Below are positions 18,529-27,491 of a stretch of DNA of 64,000 nt, in pieces; position 1 is the first letter of the stretch, and each line of letters begins with the position of its first letter. The stretch spans positions 434,001-498,000 of the forward strand of contig JAXHNP010000002.1 of NCBI GenBank assembly GCA_034520365.1, in the 5' to 3' direction. This stretch comes from Desulfobacterales bacterium. GTDB taxonomy: Bacteria; Desulfobacterota; Desulfobacteria; Desulfobacterales; Desulfosalsimonadaceae. The notes below the pieces were generated by a model. It saw nothing but the letters and a program-made list of their open reading frames with translations, had not been told where the DNA came from and did no database searches. The translations under genes were made by a program, and so were the position numbers.

Positions 18529-19074
18529 TCATTTCGGTCGACCCACCGGCAGGATGTATAGCGGTGTTTCCGATTCCGGCAGGTCCATCAATCGGCTGAC
18601 CGCCTGATTGTCAAATGCGCCGATGGGAACCGCCGCGAGCTTAAGGGAGACCGCCTGCAAAAGCACATTCTAAGCGGCATGGCCCGCTTCCATGAACACA
18701 TACTGCACACCGCGCTTGCCATACTTCCCCGTGGTCCGCTCAAATACGCCAGCCATCACAACGGATAACGGCGCGCTGCGAATGGCGGACTGGGAGAGTC
18801 CGGCGCTGCAAAGAGCCTTTCGATGATCGCCGGCTTTGACCTGCTCGAGCTGATGGGACTTTGGCTGATAATGATAGATGCCGGCCTCTATATTTTCAGC
18901 ATGGCCGATGACCGCATAGATTTCCAACGGATAAAGGGCGCCGGCAGACGGGGCGGTCCGAAATCCGCGTTCATGGGTAACGCCTTGTGCGGCCCACAGG
19001 AAATGTAGAATTTTTCTTGACAGATGAGCCGATTTATTGGAAAAGATTAAACTTTGCGCCAAAACTTGGGGCAT
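18529..19074 (-). pseudogene. SagB-type nitroreductase family gene broken by an internal TAG
   Basis: The first 134 codons (19074 to 18670) encode LWAAQGVT, RTAPSAGALYPLEIY and FMEAGHAA, the hallmarks of SagB-type (FMN-dependent) nitroreductases. A TAG at 18670-18672 follows. The same frame then continues with NVLLQAVSLKLAAVPIGAF and DLPESETPLYILPVGRPK before a TGA at 18529. Relatives read EAGHAAQN, so the TAG probably replaces a CAG glutamine codon through one C-to-T change. The N-terminus is also short and lacks the usual RRSVR motif, and a TAA lies directly upstream of the ATG. It is most likely a decayed gene. Readthrough as pyrrolysine is possible in principle, but nothing else here supports it. 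Confidence 0.8.
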
Positions 19075-19129
19075 GATTTAATCAGGCCCGGATGGTTATC
19101 CATTTCTGATCCAATCCCTTATATACGCG

Positions 19130-20053
19130 ATGAAATTCAGTAGCAGCAACCGATTGGAATTATGGGGAAGTGGTTCGGCGGCCGGTAATCCGGCCCGGAT
19201 CGCCCGTCAGCATTCCCTGTGGCAACAGGATATTCATGATTTCGGCCCGTGGACGCCGGTATCCATGGAGCCCAATCAGCTGGCAGCGGACACCATCTGG
19301 CGGTCCGCAAAAACCCATGGCGACGAAAAAGTCATTATCTGGGGACCGTGTGATTCGGCGCTGGATGTGGCCTGGGCGTTATCCCAGGGGGGATATATGG
19401 AGGCCTGGGATTCAGTGGTCGCCGTCTCCCAGGCTGCCGGAAGAGGGCAGCGGCATCGCAATTGGACATCACCGCCTGGCAATCTTTACGCGGCATGGCG
19501 CTGGCCCGGCCCGGACTCGCTATCAACTCCCGGATGGGAAGGGCTTTTGTCTCTTTTGGCCGGATACCTTCTGGCCGAGACCCTGATTGCGAAAGGGCTT
19601 TCGGTTTGGATCAAGTGGCCCAATGATCTGTTGGTCAAAGACCGAAAAGTCGGCGGCATCCTCCTTGAACAAAAACACGGGCAGACCATGGTTGGCATCG
19701 GAATTAATATTGCAGGCCATCCGCAAGCCCATGTTTTAAGAGAGGCCTTGGCCATTCCGGCCACCAGTCTATACAATGAAGGGCTGATGACAACCCCTGT
19801 TTCCTTATGGCTGGAAATGGTGGAAACCGGAAAAAGAAAATTTTATCAAATAGTTGAATCTCTTTCACCGGAGGAGTGGACGGCCGCTTTGAACCGCCGG
19901 CTGGCATGGCTTGGCAAGCGCGTGCGGGTATGTATCGGCAATCAAGCCCCCTATGAAGCCACCATTAAAGGGCTGGCCAAAGACGGCGGGCTTGAGCTGC
20001 AGGCCGGAAGCAATACCCATAAGATTTATTCGGGAACGCTTTTACCCACTTGA
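19130..20053 (+). CDS. birA: Biotin--[carboxyl-carrier protein] ligase
   Basis: A 307-residue protein with the biotin ligase core. AAGRGQRHRNW (near 104-114) is the biotinyl-5'-AMP binding GRGRxGxxW loop variant. KWPNDLLV and KVGGILLE carry the catalytic lysine and neighbouring contacts, and GIGINI follows. The C-terminal SH3-like cap ends in IYSGTLLPT. The first 85 residues are not the winged-helix repressor domain of E. coli BirA and are unrecognised, so DNA binding is not expected. It lies 47 bp upstream of the biotin-dependent carboxylase, its likely target, on the same strand. Confidence 0.88.
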   Translation: MKFSSSNRLELWGSGSAAGNPARIARQHSLWQQDIHDFGPWTPVSMEPNQLAADTIWRSAKTHGDEKVIIWGPCDSALDVAWALSQGGYMEAWDSVVAVSQAAGRGQRHRNWTSPPGNLYAAWRWPGPDSLSTPGWEGLLSLLAGYLLAETLIAKGLSVWIKWPNDLLVKDRKVGGILLEQKHGQTMVGIGINIAGHPQAHVLREALAIPATSLYNEGLMTTPVSLWLEMVETGKRKFYQIVESLSPEEWTAALNRRLAWLGKRVRVCIGNQAPYEATIKGLAKDGGLELQAGSNTHKIYSGTLLPT

Positions 20054-20100
20054 ACTTAGAATAATAAAAACAACCTATTTTCATTTAAGGATGTGATGAC

Positions 20101-23100
20101 ATGTGCCCCAAAACATTTGAGGACATTCGGCAGGAAATTGAAGGCAAACCGATCCTGATCGCCAACCGGGGCATCCCGGCGCGCCGTATCAGCCGATCCA
20201 TTTCGGAATGCCTGGAAGCAGTGGCCATTATGACGGCCACGGATGTGGACAAAACTTCGCCATCCACCTTAGGCGCGCATGAGCTGCTCCTGCTTGGAGA
20301 AGATCCCAATGCCTATCTGGATATGGATTTAATTATTAGAAGGGCCAAAGAGCGAGGAGCTATAGGCATCCATCCGGGCTGGGGGTTTATCGCGGAAAAT
20401 GATAATTTCCCGGCCAAATGCGAAGCAGCCGGCATCACTTTTATCGGTCCGCCGGCTGAGCCCATGAAAATTTTGGGCAACAAGGTGTCCGTGCGCAAGG
20501 TTGCCCAGGAGTTGGGCATTCCGGTTGTTCCCGGCTCGGAAACCGCGGTCACCATCCCGGAGGCAGGGGAGGTGGCCCGTCAGATCGGTTTTCCGATTAT
20601 GCTTAAAGCCGAAGGCGGCGGCGGCGGCCGGGGGATTTATGAGATTTACTCAGAGGACCAGCTTGAATCCGCTTTTAATAAAGCCTCGGTCATGGCTGAG
20701 GCCTCATTCGGCAACCCCCGCCTCTATGTGGAAAAATATTTGACCTCGGTCCGGCATATTGAAATCCAGGTGATCGCCGATCATTACGGCCATGTATTTG
20801 CCTTTGACGAGCGTGACTGCACGGTTCAGCGACGGCATCAGAAGCTCGTGGAGATCACGCCTTCGCCCTGGTCAAAAATGACGGACGGTTTAAGGGAGCG
20901 GCTGAAATCCTATGCCAAAAAGCTCATTTCCGCGGTGGGTTATTATTCTCTGGCAACAGTGGAATTTCTGATTGATGCAGACGCAAACCCCTATTTAATC
21001 GAGGTCAATACCCGGCTTCAGGTGGAGCATGGTATCACCGAATGCCGATACGGCATCGATCTGGTAGAAGAGCAGGTGGCCATCGCGTTCGGCGCAGAGC
21101 TCCGGCTCTCTGAGGCCGACACCATACCGTTTCAGCATGCCCTGCAAGTCCGCATTAACTGCGAGGATCCCCAGAACGGCTTTGCCCCGAATGCGGGCAT
21201 GATTACCCGGTATGTCTCGCCCGGCGGGCAGGGCGTGCGCCTGGATTCCTGCTTATCCGAAGGTTATGAGTTTCCATCCCAGTATGATTCCGCCGCATCG
21301 CTGCTGATTTCCTACGGCAACTCATGGATCAAAACTGTCAAGCTCATGCAGAGGGCACTTCGTGAGTACATGATCGGCGGGGTAAAGACCACGATTCCGT
21401 TTCACCGCCAGATCTTAAAGCACCCGCAATTTGTGGCCGGCGAATTTGACACCCGCTTCATCGAGCAGAGCCCGGAGCTGATGTATTACACCGACCAGGA
21501 GCCTGAAGCCCTGCGCCTTTCCCGGCTGGTGGCGGAAATCTCCGCCCGCGGGTACAACCCTTTTGTGGGCTTAGGCGAATACCGGGGCATTTCGGATAAA
21601 CGCCTCGGCCGGGTGGAGGTGGTGACCCCGCGGCAGAAACCGGTTCCGGAATCCTATCGCTACCCCCGCGGCGACCGGGATGCCATTCTGGACTTCGTTC
21701 GCGATTCCGATTATATTCACTTTACCGATACCACCACCCGGGATATCACTCAATCCAACAGCGGCAACCGGTTCCGCTTGGCCGAGGACCGGATGATCGG
21801 GCCGTATTTAGACGGCTGCGGCTTCTTTTCCCTGGAAAACGGGGGCGGGGCCCATTTCCATGTGGCCATGCTCGCCAATATGACTTATCCGTTCACCGAG
21901 GCCAAAGAATGGAATCAGTTCGCCCCCCATACCCTGAAGCAGATCCTTATCCGATCCACCAATGTTTTGGGGTACCGGCCGCAGTCCAGGGCCATGATGG
22001 CAAAGACCGGAGAGATGATCTGTGAGCACTATGATGTGGTGCGGTGTTTTGACTTTTTAAACCATATTGAAAACATGCGGCCGTTCGCGGAAATTGCGCT
22101 AAACTCCTCGCGCAACATTTTTGAGCCCGCCATATCCCTGTCCTACACGGACGGCTTTACCGTGGACCGGTATCTGACCGTAACTGAAGACATTCTGCGG
22201 ATGGTTGCAGATATCGCCGGAGTGGATACCCGAACGGTCACCCGACGGATTATCCTGGGCCTAAAGGATATGGCAGGCGTCTGCCCGCCCCGGTTCATGC
22301 GCGAATTGGTGGGGGCTTTGCGTAAAAAATATCCGGATCTCATCCTGCATTATCACAGGCATTACACGGATGGGCTGTTTGTCCCGGCTGTGGGCGCGGC
22401 GGCCGCCGCCGGCGCGCATATCGTGGATACCGCCATAGGCGCCTCTGTCAGGTGGTACGGCCAGGGCGAGGTGCTCTCCACTGCCGCCTATATTGAGGAT
22501 GAACTGGGTGTGAAAACCCATTTGAACAAGGATATGATCCGGGAATGCGGATTTCTCCTAAAGCAGATCATGCCGTACTACGATCGCTACTGCTCCCCGT
22601 ACTTTCAGGGGATTGACTATGATGTGGTGGAGCACGGGATGCCGGGCGGGGCCACTTCATCTTCCCAGGAAGGGGCCATGAAACAGGGGTATATCAGACT
22701 TCTGCCCTATATGCTGCGCTTTCTGGCCGGGACCCGGAAAATTGTCCGGTATCACGACGTCACCCCCGGCTCTCAGATCACCTGGAACACCGCTTTCCTG
22801 GCGGTCACCGGCGCGTATAAGCGGGGCGGGGAGCGGCATGTGCAGCATATTCTGGATGTTCTGGAAACCGTGTTCCAGGTTCCGGAGGCGGAGCTCTCCG
22901 ATGAGATCCTGTGGGACCGGTTAAAACTTTACCAGGACAGCAACGATGCTTTCCGGGATCTTTTGCTGGGCAAATACGGGAAACTCCCGCTGGGATTTCC
23001 GCCGGAATGGGTGTACCAGAGCGCGTTCGGCGCGGACTATCAATGGGCTTTGGAGAACCGGACCGAAGCCTCTCCGCTGGAGTTTATCACGGATATGGAT

Positions 23101-23793
23101 TTTGATGCCGAATATGAGAGCCTGCGGGCGCATATCGGCCGGATGCCCACGGAAGAGGAGTTCGTCCTCTATCTCAACCATCCGGGAGATGCCATCAAAA
23201 CCATTGAGTTTCAGAAAAAATACGGGGATCCCAATCAGATTCCTCTGGATGTTTGGTTTGAGGGGCTGGAGCGCAAGCAGGAGCTTCAGTTTACGGACAG
23301 TCAGGGCAAACCGCATAAAATGCAGATTCTCGATATTTCCGCGCCTCGAAAAAGCGGGGTAAGTGTTGTTCGGTATCTTTTGGACTCTGAAATATTTACC
23401 TGTCAGATCCAGGTGAAGACCCGGGAAGCAGATGATTCAGCGTCGCTCGAGATGGCTGACCCCAAGAATTCCTATCATGTGGCCTCACCCAGTAACGGGG
23501 ATCTTTGGGTCATGTATGTCAGCGCCGGAGATTTTGTGAAAGCCGGTGAGGAAATATTTAATATTTCGATTATGAAACAGGAAAAAACGGTGACAGCCCC
23601 TGTGGACGGGGTGGTGAAGCGGGTGCTGAAAACCGCAAACTACAAAGAGAATAAAAAAATGGTGCCGGTCACCGAAGGTGAACTCCTGGTTGAGCTGGGT
23701 CCGGCGCCCAATATCTGCAATACCTGCCATAAACCCGTGGCAATGGAAGAATTTAATTATTGTCCGTTCTGCGGGGCCGGAGCGGCCAATTAA
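20101..23793 (+). CDS. Pyruvate carboxylase-like biotin enzyme with C-terminal zinc ribbon
   Basis: A 1230-residue, three-domain biotin enzyme. The N-terminal biotin carboxylase domain (about 1-460) has NRGIPARRI, the ATP-grasp glycine loop GGGGGRG and VNTRLQVEHGITE. A carboxyltransferase domain (about 530-860) has TDTTTRDITQS in place of the usual DTTFRDAHQS, and GMPGGATSSSQ. A biotinyl domain (about 1120-1200) carries Lys1159 in SIMKQEK, where AMKM is usual. The protein ends in a CNTC...CPFC zinc ribbon (about 1207-1228) that standard pyruvate carboxylases lack. The expected reaction is ATP- and bicarbonate-dependent carboxylation of pyruvate, but the altered motifs leave room for another 2-oxo acid. 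birA precedes it directly, and a repeat hairpin follows. Confidence 0.85.
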   Translation: MCPKTFEDIRQEIEGKPILIANRGIPARRISRSISECLEAVAIMTATDVDKTSPSTLGAHELLLLGEDPNAYLDMDLIIRRAKERGAIGIHPGWGFIAENDNFPAKCEAAGITFIGPPAEPMKILGNKVSVRKVAQELGIPVVPGSETAVTIPEAGEVARQIGFPIMLKAEGGGGGRGIYEIYSEDQLESAFNKASVMAEASFGNPRLYVEKYLTSVRHIEIQVIADHYGHVFAFDERDCTVQRRHQKLVEITPSPWSKMTDGLRERLKSYAKKLISAVGYYSLATVEFLIDADANPYLIEVNTRLQVEHGITECRYGIDLVEEQVAIAFGAELRLSEADTIPFQHALQVRINCEDPQNGFAPNAGMITRYVSPGGQGVRLDSCLSEGYEFPSQYDSAASLLISYGNSWIKTVKLMQRALREYMIGGVKTTIPFHRQILKHPQFVAGEFDTRFIEQSPELMYYTDQEPEALRLSRLVAEISARGYNPFVGLGEYRGISDKRLGRVEVVTPRQKPVPESYRYPRGDRDAILDFVRDSDYIHFTDTTTRDITQSNSGNRFRLAEDRMIGPYLDGCGFFSLENGGGAHFHVAMLANMTYPFTEAKEWNQFAPHTLKQILIRSTNVLGYRPQSRAMMAKTGEMICEHYDVVRCFDFLNHIENMRPFAEIALNSSRNIFEPAISLSYTDGFTVDRYLTVTEDILRMVADIAGVDTRTVTRRIILGLKDMAGVCPPRFMRELVGALRKKYPDLILHYHRHYTDGLFVPAVGAAAAAGAHIVDTAIGASVRWYGQGEVLSTAAYIEDELGVKTHLNKDMIRECGFLLKQIMPYYDRYCSPYFQGIDYDVVEHGMPGGATSSSQEGAMKQGYIRLLPYMLRFLAGTRKIVRYHDVTPGSQITWNTAFLAVTGAYKRGGERHVQHILDVLETVFQVPEAELSDEILWDRLKLYQDSNDAFRDLLLGKYGKLPLGFPPEWVYQSAFGADYQWALENRTEASPLEFITDMDFDAEYESLRAHIGRMPTEEEFVLYLNHPGDAIKTIEFQKKYGDPNQIPLDVWFEGLERKQELQFTDSQGKPHKMQILDISAPRKSGVSVVRYLLDSEIFTCQIQVKTREADDSASLEMADPKNSYHVASPSNGDLWVMYVSAGDFVKAGEEIFNISIMKQEKTVTAPVDGVVKRVLKTANYKENKKMVPVTEGELLVELGPAPNICNTCHKPVAMEEFNYCPFCGAGAAN

Positions 23794-23810
23794 GTGGTAC
23801 AGGGTAAAGT

Positions 23811-23888
23811 GTTCAGGTTTCAGGTGTCAGAAAGGAAAGTCGGTAGAGCCATTCCTGAAACCTGAACACTGAAACCTGAAACCTGACC
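23811..23888. repeat. 7-bp-period repeat with 14-bp inverted arms between convergent genes
   Basis: The left arm at 23811-23824 and the right arm at 23854-23867 are perfect inverted repeats (GTTCAGGTTTCAGG and its complement). The right side continues as about five 7-bp units of the CCTGAAA/CCTGAAC type to 23888. It lies between the convergent carboxylase and acyltransferase genes and could act as a two-way terminator. A second copy of the family is at 62422-62509. Confidence 0.8.
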
Positions 23889-25229
23889 TTAGCCATCCCA
23901 GGCGGTCAAATCCACAAAATGACCGAAGGCCGCCAATTGGGCCAGGGTCGCGGCGAGATCCCTGACCCCGGATTTTCTCCCGGAAGAGGCGTCAAGCGCG
24001 ATGGCCGTATGATCGCGGCCCTTTAAAACGGACCGGACCAGACCGGTGAGCACGGCTTTCGGGCCGACCTCGATAAAGGTATCCACCCCCTCGGCATACA
24101 TGGCCTCGATATCATCGATAAAATGAACCGGATTCATCAAATGCCGGCCCAGAAGCGCTTTGGCGGATGCCCCGTCCGCCGGGTAGGGCCGGCCGGTGGT
24201 GTTTGAATAAACCGGGATGGACGAATTCAAAAAGGAAATGGGCTCAAGCGTGTCTTGAAAGGGATGGGCGGCGGATTCCACCAGGCGGCTGTGAAATGCA
24301 GCGGCCACCGGCAGCTTGATGGCGCGGATATGCCGGGCCTTAAAAACTTCGGCCATTTTTTCGATATCCGCGGTAGGCCCGGAAACAACCCCCTGGTCCG
24401 GGCTGTTCCGGTTAGCCAGAACAATATCCAAACCATGTTCGGCAATCAGTTCAGGAATTTCATCAATCGGGGCTTTAACCGCCATCATCGCGCCGGGATC
24501 GCCGGCCTGCTCGCCCGCCTCAGCCATGAATCTGCCCCGGGCCACCGAAAGCTTGAAAAAATCTTCGCGGCTAATACGCCTGGCCGCATGAAGAGCCGTC
24601 AATTCCCCGTAGCTGTGTCCGCAGGTAGCATTCGGAAACACGGAAAACCGGCCCAAGGCGGAACACATGACCAGGCTGACCGCGCCGATCGCAGGCTGGG
24701 CCGCGTCTGTCTGTCGCAGCCGGTTTTCCTGAAGGTTTCTCTCCGCCTTGTCCTCAGCAGGCCCGGGAAAAATCATTCGGGATAATTTATCTTGTTGGCC
24801 AAACGCCATGTCCGCCTGCTCCAGGATCTCACCGGATTCGGGCATCCAGTTGACCAGGTCCGCCCCCATTTTCAGGTACTGACTGCCCTGACCGGGAAAG
24901 ACCCACCCGAGCTTTCCGCATTTTTCGGTTTCAGCAAAATAAATCTGTTTCTCGTTCCAATGGGCCGCATGCGTGTTATCCAGATGATACCAGATGCTTT
25001 CCTTTACTGCCGGAATATCGGTTTTCGGGTCAAACACCAGGGTCAAACGGCAAGGGGCTTTTTCGGAAAACGCATTCCGGGAAAACCGCGCAGCTTTTCG
25101 AATGGCTTCGAAATCAAAGGCATTTGATTGAAAAAATTTTTCCAATTCCGCCTTTAATGCAGTCCGCGTTGGGGCTGAAAAAGCCGCCATTTCCATTGGG
25201 CAATCAGAATTTACTGAAATTTCAGGCAT
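23889..25229 (-). CDS. Stand-alone acyltransferase (FabD/PKS-AT type)
   Basis: A 446-residue protein. Residues 105-430 form an acyl-CoA:ACP transacylase domain, with FPGQGSQY, the nucleophile Ser206 in GHSYGEL, Arg231 and His313 (AAFHS). The AAFHS context resembles malonyl rather than methylmalonyl transferases. The first 100 residues resemble the linker that joins a ketosynthase to the acyltransferase in polyketide or polyunsaturated-fatty-acid synthases, and the last ten (FVDLTAWDG) resemble the start of the post-AT linker. It therefore looks like an AT module excised from a larger synthase, although no ketosynthase or carrier gene lies nearby. It may act in trans. It diverges from the kinase gene across an AT-rich gap. 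Confidence 0.82.
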   Translation of the reverse strand: MPEISVNSDCPMEMAAFSAPTRTALKAELEKFFQSNAFDFEAIRKAARFSRNAFSEKAPCRLTLVFDPKTDIPAVKESIWYHLDNTHAAHWNEKQIYFAETEKCGKLGWVFPGQGSQYLKMGADLVNWMPESGEILEQADMAFGQQDKLSRMIFPGPAEDKAERNLQENRLRQTDAAQPAIGAVSLVMCSALGRFSVFPNATCGHSYGELTALHAARRISREDFFKLSVARGRFMAEAGEQAGDPGAMMAVKAPIDEIPELIAEHGLDIVLANRNSPDQGVVSGPTADIEKMAEVFKARHIRAIKLPVAAAFHSRLVESAAHPFQDTLEPISFLNSSIPVYSNTTGRPYPADGASAKALLGRHLMNPVHFIDDIEAMYAEGVDTFIEVGPKAVLTGLVRSVLKGRDHTAIALDASSGRKSGVRDLAATLAQLAAFGHFVDLTAWDG

Positions 25230-25420
25230 AAAAAATATTTCAATATAAACTTTTATAACAATAATTTATAATTTAAATTTAAGATTTTACTTAAAGTTTA
25301 GCTCTCTATTTTTCTGAAATTATATTTTAATTACATTTTTATTTTGAACCCCATGCAAGGGGTATGCTAATATCATATAAACATTGGAAATGCAAAATAT
25401 TAGCTGGGTATCGACAGGCG

Positions 25421-26773
25421 ATGAGGACTATCGGCAAGTATCAGATCAAGGGGCTTTTGGGAAAAGGCGGTATGGGGCGGGTGTATAAGGCAGTGCTGCC
25501 GGAAGTCGAAAAAATCGTCGCCTTAAAACATCTAACTCCGCATGAGCATATGCAGCAGCTGCTCGGAAAAGAGCAGATCGATAACCTGTTTTTTACCGAA
25601 GCACAGGTGCTGGCAAATATTAATCATCCCCATGTGGCAGGGCTGCTTGATTTTGACTATGATGAATCCGGCCGCCCCTTCTTTGTCATGGAATACCTGT
25701 GCATGAACCTTGGCGACCTTATCGGCGAGACCTATGATATTGAACAGCCGACCCGACTGCTGTCGCCCGAGCGGGCCACCCGGTACATGGATCAGACCCT
25801 GGCCGGTCTTGACCGCCTGCACGAAGCCGGGATTATCCATCGGGATATCAAGCCCTATAATATTCTCTTAACCGACGATGACCGGGTCAAAATCATCGAT
25901 CTTGGCTTGTCGCGGCTAAGAGGCGAAGTGAAAGATCTGCCGGAAACATTTAAAATCGGGACCCCGTATTACGCCCCGCCGGAACAGGAGAGGAATCCGG
26001 ATCAGGCCGATGAACGGGCGGATCTTTACAGCGCGGCGGTTATGGCCTGGCGGATGCTGACCGGCACGCTCCCGCCGGAATTCGATGAACCTGCACCCCC
26101 GTCCAGCGTCAATCCCCTGCTGGGCGATGTGTGGGATGAAGTGCTGAGCAGAGGAATTGATGCAGATCCGGCCAGGCGGTTTCAGAATTGTGCGGAAATG
26201 CGGGTGGCGATAACTGACGCCTTTGCCAAATGGCAAAAAACCATCGAACAGACCTGCCAGTGGACGCCGCCTGAATCCGCCTATCAAAAGCCCGCCGCCA
26301 GCCAGTCTCCACGTAAAGCCCCCTTAAAAGTCCGGGGGAATAGGGCGCTATCGGTTTTCGGGCTAGATGCCCGGCACCGGCCGGCCGCCCAGATGACCGG
26401 AAAGTTTCAAAAACTTGATGCCCATAGGGTGCTGGATAATGCCATGGGGCTAATCTGGCAGCCCTCCGGCAGCCCTTATCCACTGGACTGGTATAGCGCC
26501 CAGGCATATATAGATCGTTTAAATAAGAAGGATTTCGGTGGAATTGACAGATGGCGGCTGCCTACAGTGGATGAACTGCTCACCCTGCTCGAGCCGAAGA
26601 CCGTGCTGGGCGACTTTTGCCAGCCACCGATTTTTGACAACCAGAAAAACCGGCTCTGGAGTTCGGACAAAAAGTCTTTTACCGCGGCCTGGTATGTACA
26701 TACGGAAATGGGGTATGTGGACAGCCAGGACCGGACGTGCCGCTTTTATGTGCGGGCCGTGGCAGATGCCTGA
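25421..26773 (+). CDS. Ser/Thr protein kinase fused to a DUF1566 (Lcl) domain
   Basis: I chose the ATG at 25421, whose product opens into the kinase glycine loop; an upstream TTA-rich extension to 25364 looks non-coding. Residues 1-290 form a Hanks-type kinase: GKGGMGRVY, Lys36 in VALKHL, the catalytic loop HRDIKPYN (His140-Asn147), and Asp160 in DLGLS replacing DFG. A linker follows, then a DUF1566/Lcl C-terminal domain (about 340-450; VLDNAMGLIW, WRLPTVDELL, RFYVRAVAD), a fold often found in secreted or surface proteins. No membrane segment separates the two, so the protein looks cytoplasmic. It lies 185 bp upstream of the gsp operon on the same strand, but a separate promoter lies between them. 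Confidence 0.88.
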   Translation: MRTIGKYQIKGLLGKGGMGRVYKAVLPEVEKIVALKHLTPHEHMQQLLGKEQIDNLFFTEAQVLANINHPHVAGLLDFDYDESGRPFFVMEYLCMNLGDLIGETYDIEQPTRLLSPERATRYMDQTLAGLDRLHEAGIIHRDIKPYNILLTDDDRVKIIDLGLSRLRGEVKDLPETFKIGTPYYAPPEQERNPDQADERADLYSAAVMAWRMLTGTLPPEFDEPAPPSSVNPLLGDVWDEVLSRGIDADPARRFQNCAEMRVAITDAFAKWQKTIEQTCQWTPPESAYQKPAASQSPRKAPLKVRGNRALSVFGLDARHRPAAQMTGKFQKLDAHRVLDNAMGLIWQPSGSPYPLDWYSAQAYIDRLNKKDFGGIDRWRLPTVDELLTLLEPKTVLGDFCQPPIFDNQKNRLWSSDKKSFTAAWYVHTEMGYVDSQDRTCRFYVRAVADA

Positions 26774-26897
26774 GCCGCAGACGTTTGATGATATTGAAGT
26801 GGTTTTGCTGCGGCATGTCCTGTTTCCTTAATTATACTTATCTTGACAAAATATCAAAAATCCTTCAAACAGGAACCTGACTTCTGTATGAAAAGAC

Positions 26898-26926
26898 TTG
26901 AACAGAGGCATCTGTTTGGGTAATAA
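26898..26926 (+). promoter_or_regulatory. Putative sigma-70 promoter of the gsp operon
   Basis: TTGAAC and TAATAA are separated by exactly 17 bp, 33 bp upstream of the gspG ATG. A GAGGG ribosome site sits at 26951-26955. This is predicted from sequence only. Confidence 0.55.
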
Positions 26927-26958
26927 AGCCTCATAAGCTAAATATAAATTGAGGGACT

Positions 26959-27450
26959 ATGAAATCAAATTTCAAAACACCACTTCTTAACCCATTATCC
27001 TTAAGAACGCCCGGCCAGGTTAAAAAACAAGCTGGTTTTACGCTGATCGAGTTGATGGTGGTTATCGTTATTCTGAGCATCCTGGCGGTTTATGTGGCGC
27101 CCAAGCTTGTCGGCCGGGAAGAGCAGGCCAAGCAGGTGAAGGCCCGCGTGGACATTCAGGGCCTGGAAACCGCCTTAAAGCTCTATAAGCTTGATAACGG
27201 CCGGTATCCCACCACTGAGCAGGGCCTGGAGGCCCTGGTTAAGCCGCCGGATACCGGAAAAGCGGCGGAAAACTGGCGGAAAGGCGGCTACATTGAGAAA
27301 GGCAAAATTGCCAGTGACCCCTGGGGCAATGACTATATCTATTTAAGCCCCGGCAGCCATGGGGATTATGATATTATTTCCTATGGCGCAGACGGCGAAC
27401 CCGGCGGGGAAGATGAAAACAAAGACATCAAAAGCTGGGAGATCGAATAG
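26959..27450 (+). CDS. gspG: Type II secretion major pseudopilin GspG
   Basis: A 163-residue prepilin. The type III (PilD-cleaved) signal ends at [17 protein letters not shown], with cleavage before the phenylalanine and the conserved glutamate at +5. It has an unusually long, basic leader of about 28 residues. The globular domain has the GspG signatures [20 protein letters not shown] and a C-terminal [15 protein letters not shown], a calcium-binding loop in this family. GspG forms the shaft of the periplasmic pseudopilus that pushes folded proteins through the outer-membrane secretin. It is the first gene of the operon. Confidence 0.95.
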   Translation: MKSNFKTPLLNPLSLRTPGQVKKQAGFTLIELMVVIVILSILAVYVAPKLVGREEQAKQVKARVDIQGLETALKLYKLDNGRYPTTEQGLEALVKPPDTGKAAENWRKGGYIEKGKIASDPWGNDYIYLSPGSHGDYDIISYGADGEPGGEDENKDIKSWEIE

Positions 27451-27491
27451 CGTATCCGCAGCCACTCTTTAACATTTCTTGTAAGTATCCA

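Noticed and set aside
26843-26871. A second TTGACA upstream of gspG
   Set aside because: No acceptable -10 box lies 16-18 bp downstream, so the site at 26898-26926 was preferred.
26881-26958. Possible cyclic di-GMP riboswitch before gspG
   Set aside because: A short AAAGCCTC string is present, but the conserved GEMM helices and tetraloop receptor are not.
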